Shown here: in pieces, positions 22,303 through 32,642 of the stretch
How the letters are laid out: the number at the start of each line of letters is the position of its first letter
Numbering within the stretch: position 1 is the first letter of the stretch
NCBI GenBank assembly: GCA_032718475.1
Contig: JAUCBJ010002582.1
Location: 1-53,750, forward strand
DNA length: 53,750 nucleotides
Reading direction: 5' to 3'
Source of the DNA: Nemertoderma westbladi
Lineage: Eukaryota > Xenacoelomorpha > Nemertodermatida > Nemertodermatidae
Notes under the pieces: generated by a model
Told to the model about the DNA's origin: nothing
Seen by the model: the letters and a program-made list of their open reading frames with translations, nothing else
The model's database searches: none
Position numbers and translations under genes: made by a program

Positions 22303-24493
22303 TTAAGAATGCTGTGCCGGCTTATCAACAAAATTGCACCGCCACAACTCCCTATCACCCATGACATTTGCTAGATCATCCGGATCTTCAAGGCCAGTGT
22401 CCTTTAAGATGCGTCTCAAGAAAGTCATGGGCTGTCCACCATGCTTATTCACTTCATGAGGCTGCCAAAGTACAAGATTATGCACTGGCTGGTCCTCAAG
22501 GCGAAAGCAATGTCCTGCAAGGCGGAGGCGATTTTGTTCTAGTGTCAAGCTTGGGGGAACCAATGAGACACCTCCAATGTTATATAGTGTCTCGTTGGAG
22601 ATGTGTGCATTGTACTTGACACAATGAACCCGGCGTAGCATTCTTGTGAATGTGCCATCCAGAGATTTGGTGTCCTCAGCAGTTAGAGCCCAGCATGGAC
22701 TCCCATAGAGGAGTACTGGAACTACTGCTGGCCTAAATAATCGGACCTTAAGTTTCCTATTAATTCTCGGTGACTTCCAAATCCTGGAAAGCCTATTCAA
22801 GGCTGCCCATGCCTTTCCCTTACGTATTCGATGGTCCTCACCTGACTTCCGGATCCATGATCCCAGGTAACAGAAGTCATCCACATGCTCAAGAATACCA
22901 TCTTTTGAGCTTATGCTCATCCGATCAGAGACTTGCTGAGGACTTTCAAAGTTAACTGTCAAAATTTTTGTCTTTCTGGAGTTAATAAAAAGACCAACTC
23001 TAGAAGCAGCATGTTCTAATGAGCTGAGAAGCCATTGGGATCCCTCTAGTGATTCTGAGAGTACTCCTAAGTCATCAGCAAAGTCTAGATCAGTTAGGTA
23101 CTTGGCAGGATTTCCTCGACTTCTGGAGCCAGTAGGTGGAGTTATCATCACCCCATCATCATTATGATGATCTAAGGACATGCGTAGAACATAGTCAACA
23201 ACAATTATGAACAAGAATGGTGCAAGTGTGTCTCCCTGGAGGACGCCCCATAACACTTCAAATGGTTCTGTGTCACCGTCAACAGTAGACACAAATGTTG
23301 TCGAACCATCGTATACTAATCTGATTGCTGCAACAATTTCATCAGGAATCCCATATAATGAAAGTATGCTGAACATACGTGAGCGAGAGACTGAATCAAA
23401 GGCCTTGAAGAAGTCAACAAAGATAACAGCCAGATGCCTGTCTTTCTTTTGATAACTCTTCAATTATCCTTCTAAGTGCCAAAATGGGCTCCACGGTCCC
23501 ACGACCTTTACGGAACCCATTCTGATTTCCACGGAGCAGTCTCTCAATGGGATCCCTGATGCGATTTAATAGAATTCTATTGTATAGCTTTGCAGCAATC
23601 GAGATCAATGAGATTCCCCGAAAAGAACCATAGAGTGTTAGGTTGCCCTTCTTGGGAACTGGCGCCAACTTATCTGTTTTCATTTCTTGTGGGACTCTTG
23701 TTGTTCGGTACATGTCTACTATGATGGGATAGATGAGCTTTAAACACTAAGGTATTTTAAAGACCTCAGGGGGAACACCATCTATTCCACTGGCACGATT
23801 GGTCTTAATGCTCTTTGCAGCAGCCTTCACTTTTGCAAAGGAGATATCACCAATGGGAATATCTGGGAGTACAGACTCAGACACTTTTACTTCTATAAAG
23901 TTATCAGGCAATACCCTGTCATTATTGAGGAGCTTTTCAAAGTGGGCCTTCCAACCATTGAGGCGATCGGCTGGTGATTCAAGCCTTAACCTTGGTTGTT
24001 GTTTGGCTTTTTCGACCAGCAAGCAAGTTGATCGATCTCCATGCCTGGGATGATTGCCTGCTGTCGTCAGCATCATTGATGGCATCAACCTGTTGGTTTA
24101 TTAGCTCCTGTAATTTAACAGAGTACTGCCTGTTCAGGGACCTAGATGCAGCCTTAACTGCATTCTTGGCCGCTGTTGTCTGTTTGAGTCGGGACACTTT
24201 CTGCGCCTTGTAGAGGTAATTTCGGCACTTCTGAATTTTGTTGTCAGTCCAGGGGGCCCGTTTCCTGTTTCGAGGGTATACAGGAACTGTTTCTGCAGCT
24301 GCTAACTTAACTGCCTCTGTGAAGGCAGGATAGCCCTCACAGTGATCTGCCGCCTCAGAGACAAGAACCTCATACCTGTTGCTCAGCTGTAGTGTGAAGC
24401 TGGATTTCACACTTGGCTGTTGCAACAGAGAGGACCAGTCATGCCGCGGCAAGGCAGATTTCGTTGTTCTGCTAGCACGCAGACTAAGTCTTA
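22303..24493 (-). pseudogene. RTE-like LINE polyprotein, linker to C terminus (broken)
   Basis: Four overlapping frames together cover the pre-RT linker, RT and C-terminal region: 24493-23979, 24088-23747, 23713-23414 and 23463-22303. The last keeps the RT core (FVDFFKAFDSV, LQGDTLAPFLF, FADD), so breaks are concentrated upstream of the palm. The product would have copied the element's own RNA into the nicked target. At least three frameshifts or stops prevent a single protein. Confidence 0.85.
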
Positions 24494-24716
24494 AGTTATA
24501 GTTCATATCCGTACCGATGGTATTTTCGTATTGCAAAAATAAGACTATAAGTATGAAATACCCTATGTTATTGAGATAATGTTTATTGTTATGGTTAGAA
24601 AAGCCCACCACTGTAACCTCCTCCTTTCCGTTAATTAAGTAATGGAGATTAGTTTATTGTTTTGGTTAGAAAACACCACCACTGTAACACCATCGGTACG
24701 CATATGAACGATAACC
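24494..24716. mobile_element. 223-bp MITE-like insert within the LINE
   Basis: Exact 8-bp duplications AAGTCTTA lie at 24486-24493 and 24717-24724. Terminal inverted repeats of 27 bp (24495-24521 and 24689-24715) differ at two positions and share CGTACCGATGGT at their inner end. It splits the LINE protein between VAKVRL and the following SLRAS, which would otherwise be continuous. Inside is a partial direct repeat (about 24580-24617 and 24653-24690) related to a motif in the dispersed repeats at 6829 and 15303. An 8-bp duplication suggests hAT or P; the ends are not classic hAT. Confidence 0.85.
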
Positions 24717-24724
24717 AAGTCTTA

Positions 24725-24927
24725 CCTTGGCCACAATAAGGCGGTGATCACTGGAGAAGGGTCGTAGTGTAAATGCATTACAGTCTTGTATACAGCTCCT
24801 GTATTTCCTACGAAACAGGATATGGTCTATCTGGGACTTGTGACCACTGGGTCCACTATGAGTCCATAGCTTTCCAGTTCGCTTCTTGAACTGGGTTCCA
24901 GCTGAAAACAATCCATTTCCAGAGATC
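24725..24927 (-). pseudogene. RTE-like LINE endonuclease, C-terminal remnant
   Basis: The minus strand encodes the end of an APE-type endonuclease: a GP..HKSQIDHILFRRKYR stretch and SDHRLIVAKVRL, with the SDH catalytic motif. The first residues of the open frame (ECLETRDN) come from the target-site duplication rather than the LINE, which shows that the element starts here by 5' truncation. Confidence 0.8.
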
Positions 24928-24948
24928 CAGTTATCTCTAGTCTCCAGG

Positions 24949-25110
24949 CACTCACTATTCAAGGATCAGCCCGCCACCCGGGCCATGCTCTCACAGTTGC
25001 TAGGGAACGCATGACAGCCATCCACACAGCAGACTGCCATTCCTCTGGGATGGGCTTCACGCTACTTGTAGTCAAAGCGATATTCCAGCGCCTGTCAGTC
25101 TGTCTGTAAC
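24949..25110 (+). pseudogene. Restriction-endonuclease-type LINE remnant (copy B, 3' part)
   Basis: Continuation of the remnant at 21775 after the RTE insertion; homologous to 9354-9520 of copy A (AGCCCGCCACCCGGGCCATG). Followed by AT-rich sequence homologous to 9560-10160. Confidence 0.75.
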
Positions 25111-25687
25111 GCCGCAATATGGCTCCGCCGCTTAACCACAGTCTAACCATTCATAGACGGAGTACAGTAAATGTAATGCCCCACTTGTGTTTACATTTGT
25201 GTTCAACTCTCGAGCTTTTTTTTTTTTTTTACACAAAATAATAATTTAGGTGCTCCCTATTAATTTTGTATCAGATTCATTCTCGCTCTGTCTATTATTT
25301 TCGCTTTGTAAAGTAAAATTATTTAACGTAGTGCTTGTGCCTTCAACGTTAATTTGTATATATATAAATCAAAATCAGTGCTTATGTATTCTGATTACGA
25401 GTGAATATTTATTTATTATTGAATTATTTTAAAAAAATTGAAAAAAGTTTTGAATTAAATATAAGCAAATAACTATTTTAATTTGTTTGGTGGTATACAT
25501 TAGAGAAAGTTCAATTTTAAACTCAAATATTCGCGATATCTCTTTTAAATGACATGATATAGGCCTAATACAACATATAAAATATAAAAACAAGTTAATT
25601 AAAATTAATTTATTAATTTAAATTAATTTATTACTATCTAATTAATATAGTCTACATATTGTCAGCAATGAATCTATTGGGCATCTA

Positions 25688-26299
25688 TTATGATACTGTG
25701 CAGTTCATATTGCTATTTCGTTTAGGTTTAATGGCCGATGCAGCCAGCAGTACCCTTTTATGGTTATGAAGAGCAATCTCTGCAATCCGATGAAACACTT
25801 TCTCGACATTAATATTCTCCTTCGCACTAGTCTCATATAATTCTATGCCGTTCTGTTCTGCATACGAGTTGGCGTCGTCGAATTCAACAACCCGAGCGTC
25901 CGGCCCACAGTCACATTTGTTGCCAACCAACAATTTGGCGACGTTTTCCTCACAAATCTGCACTATTTCGTTAATTCTTCTTTTGACGGTAATAAATGAT
26001 TCTGCACTTGTGATGTCGTACACGACGATAACACCGTGCGTGCCGCGGTACCATGTGGTTGTTATTCCGCGAAAGCGCTCATTACGCTCCTGTCCAGACG
26101 GAACCCAAATGTGCAGTTTTACCTTTTCACCTTCCGGCAATATAATTTTTATGATATTGAAATCAATACCGAGTGTTGGCATAGGAGAGACTGTAAAATT
26201 ATCATTAACAATACGTCTGAGAAGATTGCTTTTGCCAACAGCAGAATCACCAACAATCATCAATTTAAACAAATAATCATAATCTTTCTCAGTGGCCAT
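25688..26299 (-). CDS. Rab35-like GTPase, copy 3 (altered DTAG motif)
   Basis: A 203-residue open frame from MATEKDYDYLFKLMIVGDS to CTVS. The P-loop (GDSAVGKS), switch I (PTLGIDF), HGVIVVYDIT, NKCD and TSAK are present. WDTAGQERF is changed to WVPSGQERNERF, removing the invariant aspartate that coordinates magnesium and adding three residues, so GTP hydrolysis and switching are probably impaired. The P-loop glycine before VGKS is alanine. CTVS predicts farnesylation. The coding block and flanks are homologous to copy 2 (10161) through the segmental duplication, but this copy is much better preserved. It lies 1.28 kb downstream of copy 4 in the same orientation. It could still be a functional divergent GTPase or an early pseudogene. 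Confidence 0.7.
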   Translation of the reverse strand: MATEKDYDYLFKLMIVGDSAVGKSNLLRRIVNDNFTVSPMPTLGIDFNIIKIILPEGEKVKLHIWVPSGQERNERFRGITTTWYRGTHGVIVVYDITSAESFITVKRRINEIVQICEENVAKLLVGNKCDCGPDARVVEFDDANSYAEQNGIELYETSAKENINVEKVFHRIAEIALHNHKRVLLAASAIKPKRNSNMNCTVS

Positions 26300-26572
26300 T
26301 ACCAGAGCGATGGTACATGATTATTATATCTACCATAACTACCACTACAATACTGTATAGATTAGGGTCTGTTACTGGAATAACTAATAAAGTAGAGTTA
26401 TAATACAGTCGGCCTACTAAACAGAGAGACAAAACGCTTAATCTCTACCATAATTATTTAATTATTTTTTTTACATTTTATTAATTTTCAATGGGTGACA
26501 CTGACAGACAGAATGTAACAATGATTGAAGGTGACTGCAATTTTGTTACATTGAATCCTCTAACTATGATAT

Positions 26573-27560
26573 CTGGCTTTCAGATTGTTAGTGGTCAATG
26601 CTTTCTTGGAGGATACATCGACTACGGAGGATATGTACATCGACTATCGATACTGGAAGGGCTGAAAACAGTTCATTGCTGACAAGGTATCCGAGTTTGC
26701 TGAGATTGCAAACTTATTTCCTCAATCAGCTCACATTGGGGTTATGCGATATATTCAGGCCGAATGGGACTGCAACCTTTGAGTGGGTCCCCCCAGTGAT
26801 CCAGAGAGTTTGCCCTGGTATGCATAGCACGTCTCCGGGGGAGTGCATACCATCACAGTTTGAGACTTCATTGGAAGCCAATCAGGTCAATTTTTTGCTA
26901 CCCGTCTTCCATGGTGGTATTGGCTTGTGAAACCAAATTTAGGACGAACTCTGTTAATCTAGCATCCATGGGTGGCACTGGCACCACATCTGTGGTCATT
27001 CATGCCATTCTCAAACGGCAAAATCTACAAGCTGGCGATTGCCTTGCCTAGCTGAGTAATACGATGAAGGGGATGCATACCAATCTTGATCTCTCATACT
27101 AGACCAAGCCACACTCGAGGCCTCCTTAGAACAGCTTCACCCTGCATTATAAAGGTTGACATATGTAAATATTTGCAACTGACTGGAGCTGGAGGATGGC
27201 TAACTGCACAGGTGTACAGCCCTCAGTCCAAACTAATCTGAGTGGGGATGAATCCCATCTCTAGCTCTCACTTGTTGGTACCACAGAATGTGTGTGGTGC
27301 CTGGAGATTAACAATTATATTCATGTTATATAATATTGTATTATTTTTATAATTTAACACTAATTACAAATTATAATCAGTTGTTTCGTAAAAATGGATA
27401 CTAAACACAGTGGAGATTAGATTTAAAAAATTCAATATAAAAAATAACTATTCTAAATTGTTTTGTGGTAGAGAAAGTTCAAACTTATATATAATATATA
27501 TATAAATGACCTGATATACAATATATAATATTTAATATTTAATATTTAAAATTGTCAGAG
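26573..27560. repeat. Spacer between Rab copies 3 and 4 (related to 2155-2460)
   Basis: The spacer shares two blocks with 2155-2460, with about 500 bp extra at 26780-27285. Open frames in it (26598-26930, 26860-27051) show no motif. The AT-rich end (27480-27560) is the shared 3' flank of the Rab units. It probably belongs to the duplicated Rab unit. Confidence 0.6.
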
Positions 27561-27580
27561 ACGAAACCAAAGGGGACTGA

Positions 27581-28186
27581 TCACAATACTGTGCACTTCA
27601 ATTTGCTCTTTCGTTTACGTTTAACGGCCGATGCAGCCAGCATTACCCTTTTATGGTTATGAAGAGCAATCTCTGCAATCCGATGAAAGACTTTCTCAAC
27701 ATTAATATTCTCCTTCGCACTAGTCTCATATAATTCTATGCCGTTCTGTTCTGCATACGAGTTGGCGTCGTCGAATTCAACAACCCGAGTGTCTGGCCCG
27801 CAGTCGCATTTGTTGCCGACCAACAATTTGGCGACGTTTCCCTCACAATTCTGCACTATTTCGTTAATTCTTCTTTTAACGGTAATAAATGTTTCAGCTC
27901 TTGTGATGTCATACACAACGATAACACCCTGTGCGCCGCGGTACCATGTGGTTGTTATTCCGCGAAAGCGCTCCTGTCCAGCCGTATCCCAAATCTGCAG
28001 TTTTACCTTTTCACTACTTGGCATTATAATTTTTTTGGTTTTGAAATCAACACCGATTGTTATCATATAAGGTGAGACTGTAAAAGTATCATTAAAAAAA
28101 CGACTGAGAAGACTGCTTTTACCAACATCAGAATCACCAACAACCATCAGTTTAAATAAATAATCATAATCCTTCTCAGTGGCCAT
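27581..28186 (-). CDS. Rab35-like small GTPase, copy 4 (most intact)
   Basis: A 201-residue frame with all G-domain motifs: GDSDVGKS, ITIGVDF, WDTAGQERFRGITTTWYRG, GVIVVYDIT, NKCD and ETSAK. The catalytic glutamine and the DTAG aspartate are kept. GVIVVYDIT with VKRRINEIVQNC resembles Rab35. The one P-loop oddity is aspartate where Rab35 has glycine (the position of Ras Gly13). It ends in CTVL, a geranylgeranyl-type CaaX box, instead of a Rab double cysteine, so membrane attachment might not need Rab escort protein; that is inference. Single exon, minus strand, same 5' sequence block before the ATG as the other copies. About 80 bp upstream of the ATG its flank is interrupted by the insertion at 28267-30476. 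It is the likeliest functional member. Confidence 0.85.
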   Translation of the reverse strand: MATEKDYDYLFKLMVVGDSDVGKSSLLSRFFNDTFTVSPYMITIGVDFKTKKIIMPSSEKVKLQIWDTAGQERFRGITTTWYRGAQGVIVVYDITRAETFITVKRRINEIVQNCEGNVAKLLVGNKCDCGPDTRVVEFDDANSYAEQNGIELYETSAKENINVEKVFHRIAEIALHNHKRVMLAASAVKRKRKSKLKCTVL

Positions 28187-28266
28187 TACGAGATCGATGG
28201 TACAGGATAATTATAAGTTTACTATCCTACTGTAACTCCCACAACATAACAATAATGTAATTATCT

Positions 28267-30489
28267 ACACCATAACAAACCATCGGGATGCAAGCAAAAA
28301 ATCGAGCAATACCAGCGCAGATCGTTTCGGCCGGCATCAGGCCTCGTCAGACACACTGCCTCGTGCGTGACACTAGATTAACAACTATTTCAGTAATTGA
28401 CAACTACATGTATGCAATGCTGTAAAATGGATGCCAAACATAACAACTATTTAGAATTTGCGGAGTGGGTCGTAACCGCTGAATAACTTTGACTACAGAT
28501 TAAAGTCATCCGTTAGGATGGGCTGCAGTCAATAGTATCCGTTAGGATACTTATAGACAATAACATTATGTTGGTTTGCTAGCATTAAGTCCAGTATGCC
28601 AGTACTGTACTGTGTACTGTACTGTGTACAGTACTGTTGACTATGTTTAAAGTATAAATTTACTGTTGTATTTTGATCCTGTCGTCAGTGTACTGCCTTT
28701 TGCATGCACTTTTTACACGTTCGTGGGGACTTCGCGCAGCACGAGGCCTAGTTATTATATACAAATTAAAATGCAGCGACTGTATCACAAAATCAGGTTT
28801 TGAGAAATTTACCCACACCACCAATCAATCAAAGAAAGGTGGACAGTACGTGTTCACCCCTTTTAATCTCCCCCCCCCCCCCCACCCTTCCCAACCACCA
28901 ATACATAACCGCGACATCTACCACCCACGGAAGGGTAGCACGAACTTATTTCCAATCGCACGTTAAATATGCAAAGCCAGGTGGTTTATAGGAATATAAT
29001 AAACGCAGTACTCGTTTTCATTATAAGCCTCTTTGCGTTCGTCCTGTTTTGTATTTAAATATATTTCTTAAACGCAAGCTAGGACGATCTTTATAATAAT
29101 AATAACTAGGGATGCGATCAATATGTGAAGCCAGGTGGTTTATATAATAATTTAGTCAACGCAGTACTCGTCTTCATTATATGCCTCGTTGCGCTCGTCG
29201 CTTGTCCTGTTTTGTCATAAAATATTTTTCCTAAACGCAGACTGACGATCTTTATACAGTTATAACTATGCGAAGTTTCGAAACTGTGCGAGTAACTGTT
29301 GATACATCTATGTGGAGATGTGTGATATGTGGAGATGTGTGATACAACGCCAACGCATCTTATGCCGATGTAGTAATATGGGTATTGAAATAATATTAAA
29401 TCAATGTACACTCTTAAAGCTGCAGCGAAAAAATGTAGCTAATTTCCTAGGTTACATATAAAATAATAATATTATTTTTAAGAACATTAATTTTACTACT
29501 TTGCAAAAATTCAATTAAAAAATAACCAGACATATACATTGTGGAATAAACTATTTCAGAAGCCTACAACAGCCATGCCATGGATTGTATTTATGTTATT
29601 ATATCTGTCATTTAACTGAGATAGCAATAGTAGTAATAGTCGAACGGTTATGCGGCCCGTCCAGCCTATAATAAACACAATTCAGTGATTGGGCTGGAAT
29701 AGCAATACTGGTTGCCTCTATTACAATTCCTCTCAGGTTAGTCTACAGCCACAACTCCCAGCAGCTAGCTCCACACCAGCAGAGACTTGACCAATAATGG
29801 GAAGGATTAAATTTGTACTCAATAATTGTGCGGTTTAATTACGTTTAGATCAATTAAAGACACATTTATTAAAGCAAATCACTTAAACTAATTAAAAACT
29901 ATAATAGAATGGCGTATGGGGATTATATCTGTATAATTTTTAAGTATAATTATTTAAATCTTATACTGTAAAACAATTAATTTCCTTTAAAAGGCAGGTT
30001 GAAAATGGCGTTTTCACCGCAATCAACTTAATTAACTAATTAACTGCTATTATCTTAGCTTCTCGAAGGCCACACGGAAATTCTACTTGGAAAATTTCTA
30101 AACTTTTGCCAAACAACATGTGTACCAAGTTTGGATAGATTTCATCAAAGATTGGCCGAGTTATTAACGTTTAAAATTGAACACGACAGAACGACAGAAC
30201 GACAGAACGACAGAACGACAGAACGACAGGTTGATTAATGGTACCACTACGCTAAGGCTCACTCACTTCGTGGCTCGCCCCACAGTAGGATGGCCTTTTG
30301 CCTTTGCTTTCTGTATCTAGTGTCACACACGAGGCACTGGAGGTAGTGTTTGTGACGACGCCAGATTCCGCCCGAAACGCTCTGTGCTGGTATTGCTCGA
30401 TTTTTTGCTTGCATCCCGATGGTTTGTTGCTGTTTATTCATCTATCGTCCCATTCAGTCATTCAGTAATTAACAAGAATGTAATTATCT
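28267..30489. mobile_element. ~2.2-kb inverted-repeat insertion upstream of Rab copy 4
   Basis: Inverted arms at about 28272-28380 and 30321-30430 share AACAAACCATCGGGATGC and an AATCGAGCAATACCAGC stretch, then diverge with an indel up to GTGACACTAGA. The 13-bp direct repeat AATGTAATTATCT lies at 28254-28266 and 30477-30489. Sequence right of it (30490-30740) continues the upstream flank seen unbroken at Rab copy 3 (26340-26590), so the insertion split a once continuous flank. Inside are remnants of the MITE family (28704-28750, 30236-30285), a C run (28868-28883) and no transposase. It may be composite. Confidence 0.8.
30183..30228. repeat. 8-bp tandem repeat (ACGACAGA)n
   Basis: About five and a half copies. 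It precedes the MITE-family right end at 30236-30285, as a GACGACGAC run precedes the right arm of the MITE at 18664-19012. Confidence 0.95.
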
Positions 30490-30740
30490 TTAGGTCTATT
30501 TCTGGTACTAAAATCACTAATATAGTAGATTTATACTATAGTTCTAAACAGGGAGACTAAAACACCTATATACTGTATGTACCATAATTATGTACCATAA
30601 TTATGTTTTTTACTACTTTTTTAATTTTCAATGGGTGATAGACAAGACAGTATGTAATCATGATTGAAGGTGACATTGAATCATCTAACTGTGATACATT
30701 CGAACCACATTTTATTCTGCTATGGTCTGAATGTAACATA
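30490..30740. repeat. Displaced upstream flank of Rab copy 4
   Basis: Matches 26345-26590 upstream of Rab copy 3: (T)ACTAAAATCACTAATATAG-like block, AAACAGGGAGACTAAAAC, TTTTTAATTTTCAATGGGTG and ATGATTGAAGGTGACATTG. It was contiguous with 28187-28266 before the 2.2-kb insertion. Any promoter element here would now lie over 2 kb further from the ATG. Confidence 0.75.
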
Positions 30741-32642
30741 AAATATACATTAATTTAAAGAATTTCAGGAATTAATTGATGAAACCCGAGTTGTGCTTGT
30801 CTGCTCTGTGGAGATCGGGTCTCACTCCACTACCTACCAAACTACAACCACAACATCAAATCGCAAATTATTAGGCCGATTTCAACAGCTAACGGAAGGC
30901 CATCTACTGTATTAACTAGCTGGCGGTGCTTGCGCACCGCGAAAGGAGCTCTCTAGCTTCAGACGACTGTTCCACTGTCCACCTCTTCGTTCAAGTTACA
31001 CTCCGGCCAGCTACAAAGTTGCAAAAACAAGTTTCGGAAACAAGTTAGCAGCAACAAGATTCCCGCGTGTGAGGAGTCCAGCAACAAGTTACAGAAACAA
31101 GTTGCTCCGTGTTAGGGGGCCATATAGACGGACTTATTTTATTTATTTTTCATAGATAATAAAATATTTTAGATCGTCTTTATAATACAGGTAGATCGCT
31201 GTTTCTTTAAAAAAAATTATACAGTAGTTAGTCACTTGATTAACGTCAGAAAATTTTCTAGAATATAATTGACCGCAAAAATATTAATGCAATGTCTGTG
31301 TAGTTTACAAAATTCAAGAATAATGTTGATTTCTGTGCCCTCCCTTGTCCAAATTAGTATTGGAATTACTGTCTGGTGATAAATTAATACTGGAGTGAAA
31401 TACAGTATATAGTCGATACGAAAAAGTATCTACTATACTTTTGCGGATTATTAAGTATTATTTTTGTAGTTAATAGATAATAAATCCTTAAACCGACTAA
31501 AACACAACGCGTTTATAAAATATTATTCGCGATCAGGATGACCTACTGAATACAGTTAGGCAATAGTACAGAATAGGATATAAGCAGTAGGCCTACCGGT
31601 CCGGTAAGCACCTACAGGTAAAATTTAACATAACTCTGCCAAGAATAGAAACATATGGTATCCAGATTACAGTAGGCCTAGTATAACTCAATTGTTTGAA
31701 TTAATTGAATTTCTATTTTTTCAACCATGTTTTTCTTGGCAGTTATATTAAATATAACCTGTAGGTACTTTTATCCTATGCTGCACTATTTATTGCCGTG
31801 CCACGGCATTAATTCATTGACTAACAAATTAGCAATATATCAATGGTTAAAGTTCGGTAGCTAAACACAAATTTGTACGACAAATTGAATAGATCTGGTT
31901 ATAAAGTATGGTTGCCTCCCTTACCCACAGTATTTGTGGGAGCACTTACCATATGTAAAAGATATTTATCTCGATACGAAACGACAGACGCTAGATATTG
32001 GTAGCTGTAAACTGAAACTGGACAACACTACAATTCCAGAATTTCAGTTATACTTCATACAAATAGAGACAGAATGATATAGTAGTGTGGCAAAATAGTG
32101 TGTAATAGTGCGCGACCCAGTGGGAAAGTAATAACACAACTACAGTAGGTCGCTTTGTCCCTCAAGTGCAGTGGTCGATCGATACTTATAATAATTGATA
32201 TCTGAAAATAATTAAACCTACAGACTTTTATACAAACAGTTCCGTTAGGGTTGCGGTACTAGTAGTATTAGAAAGTTCACGGGAAGTGCGATAACTCAAG
32301 AATAAAATGGCTACAAAATCATTATATCATTCAGTGATAAGGTTTATACTGTACGTACTGTATACTCCAAAAACAGACAACAAGTCAACAGGCTTATGAA
32401 AAGCTCATAAATAAATAGGTTCATGAATAATGTCGGTAATTTTATCTTGAGTTGTGGCCTAGAAAATAATAAACTAATTCACCCAGTGCACTATGAACCA
32501 GAATACTATAGCTAGTAAACCCATCTAGAACTCACCAATATAATATAGATACGCGAAAGAACATTCCGTTGTCTATCATATACAATAGGCGATAAAAAAC
32601 AATACCGTATAACAATGAAATATTTACAATTACACAAAACTA
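30741..32642. other. Intergenic, no gene
   Basis: AT-rich. I see a run of AACAAGTT-type repeats at about 31018-31110 (CAACAAG, GAAACAAGTT) and several GTAGGCCTA palindromes (31588, 31673). No frame with recognisable domains. Confidence 0.5.

Larger units (their letters stand above)
22275..24927 (-). mobile_element. 5'-truncated RTE-like LINE with 21-bp target-site duplication
   Basis: The element lies on the minus strand between the duplications at 22254-22274 and 24928-24948, and is absent from duplication copy A. Its 5' end starts inside an APE-type endonuclease (QIDHILFRRK, SDHRLIVAKV). A linker (NRKRAPWTDNKIQKCRN) follows, then the pre-RT segment (IKTNRASGIDGVPPEVFK), RT fingers (GNLTLYGSFRGISLISIAAK), FVDFFKAFDSV, GVLQGDTLAPFLF, DFADDLGV with the catalytic FADD, GLFINSRKTK, FCYLGSWI, LLYGSPCWALTAEDTK and a C-terminal GHCFR segment. 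The 3' tail is a hairpin plus CTAGTACTAG. Frame changes near 23440, 23730 and 24030 show it is dead. RTE clade is my best reading. A 223-bp insert lies at 24494-24716. Confidence 0.9.
19118..26330. repeat. Segmental duplication, copy B (pairs with 7439-10800)
   Basis: Colinear with copy A, as described there. It is about 7.2 kb instead of 3.4 kb because it keeps a fuller LINE segment (19473-20495) and carries insertions at 20735-21320 and 22275-24927. Near-identity runs through the Rab gene (25688-26299 against 10161-10772) and about 100-150 bp of its upstream flank. Confidence 0.85.

Noticed and set aside
22280-22330. Helitron 3' end (hairpin followed by CTAG)
   Set aside because: The hairpin plus CTAG resembles one, but the 21-bp target duplication and the attached RT show it is the LINE 3' end; Helitrons make no target duplication.
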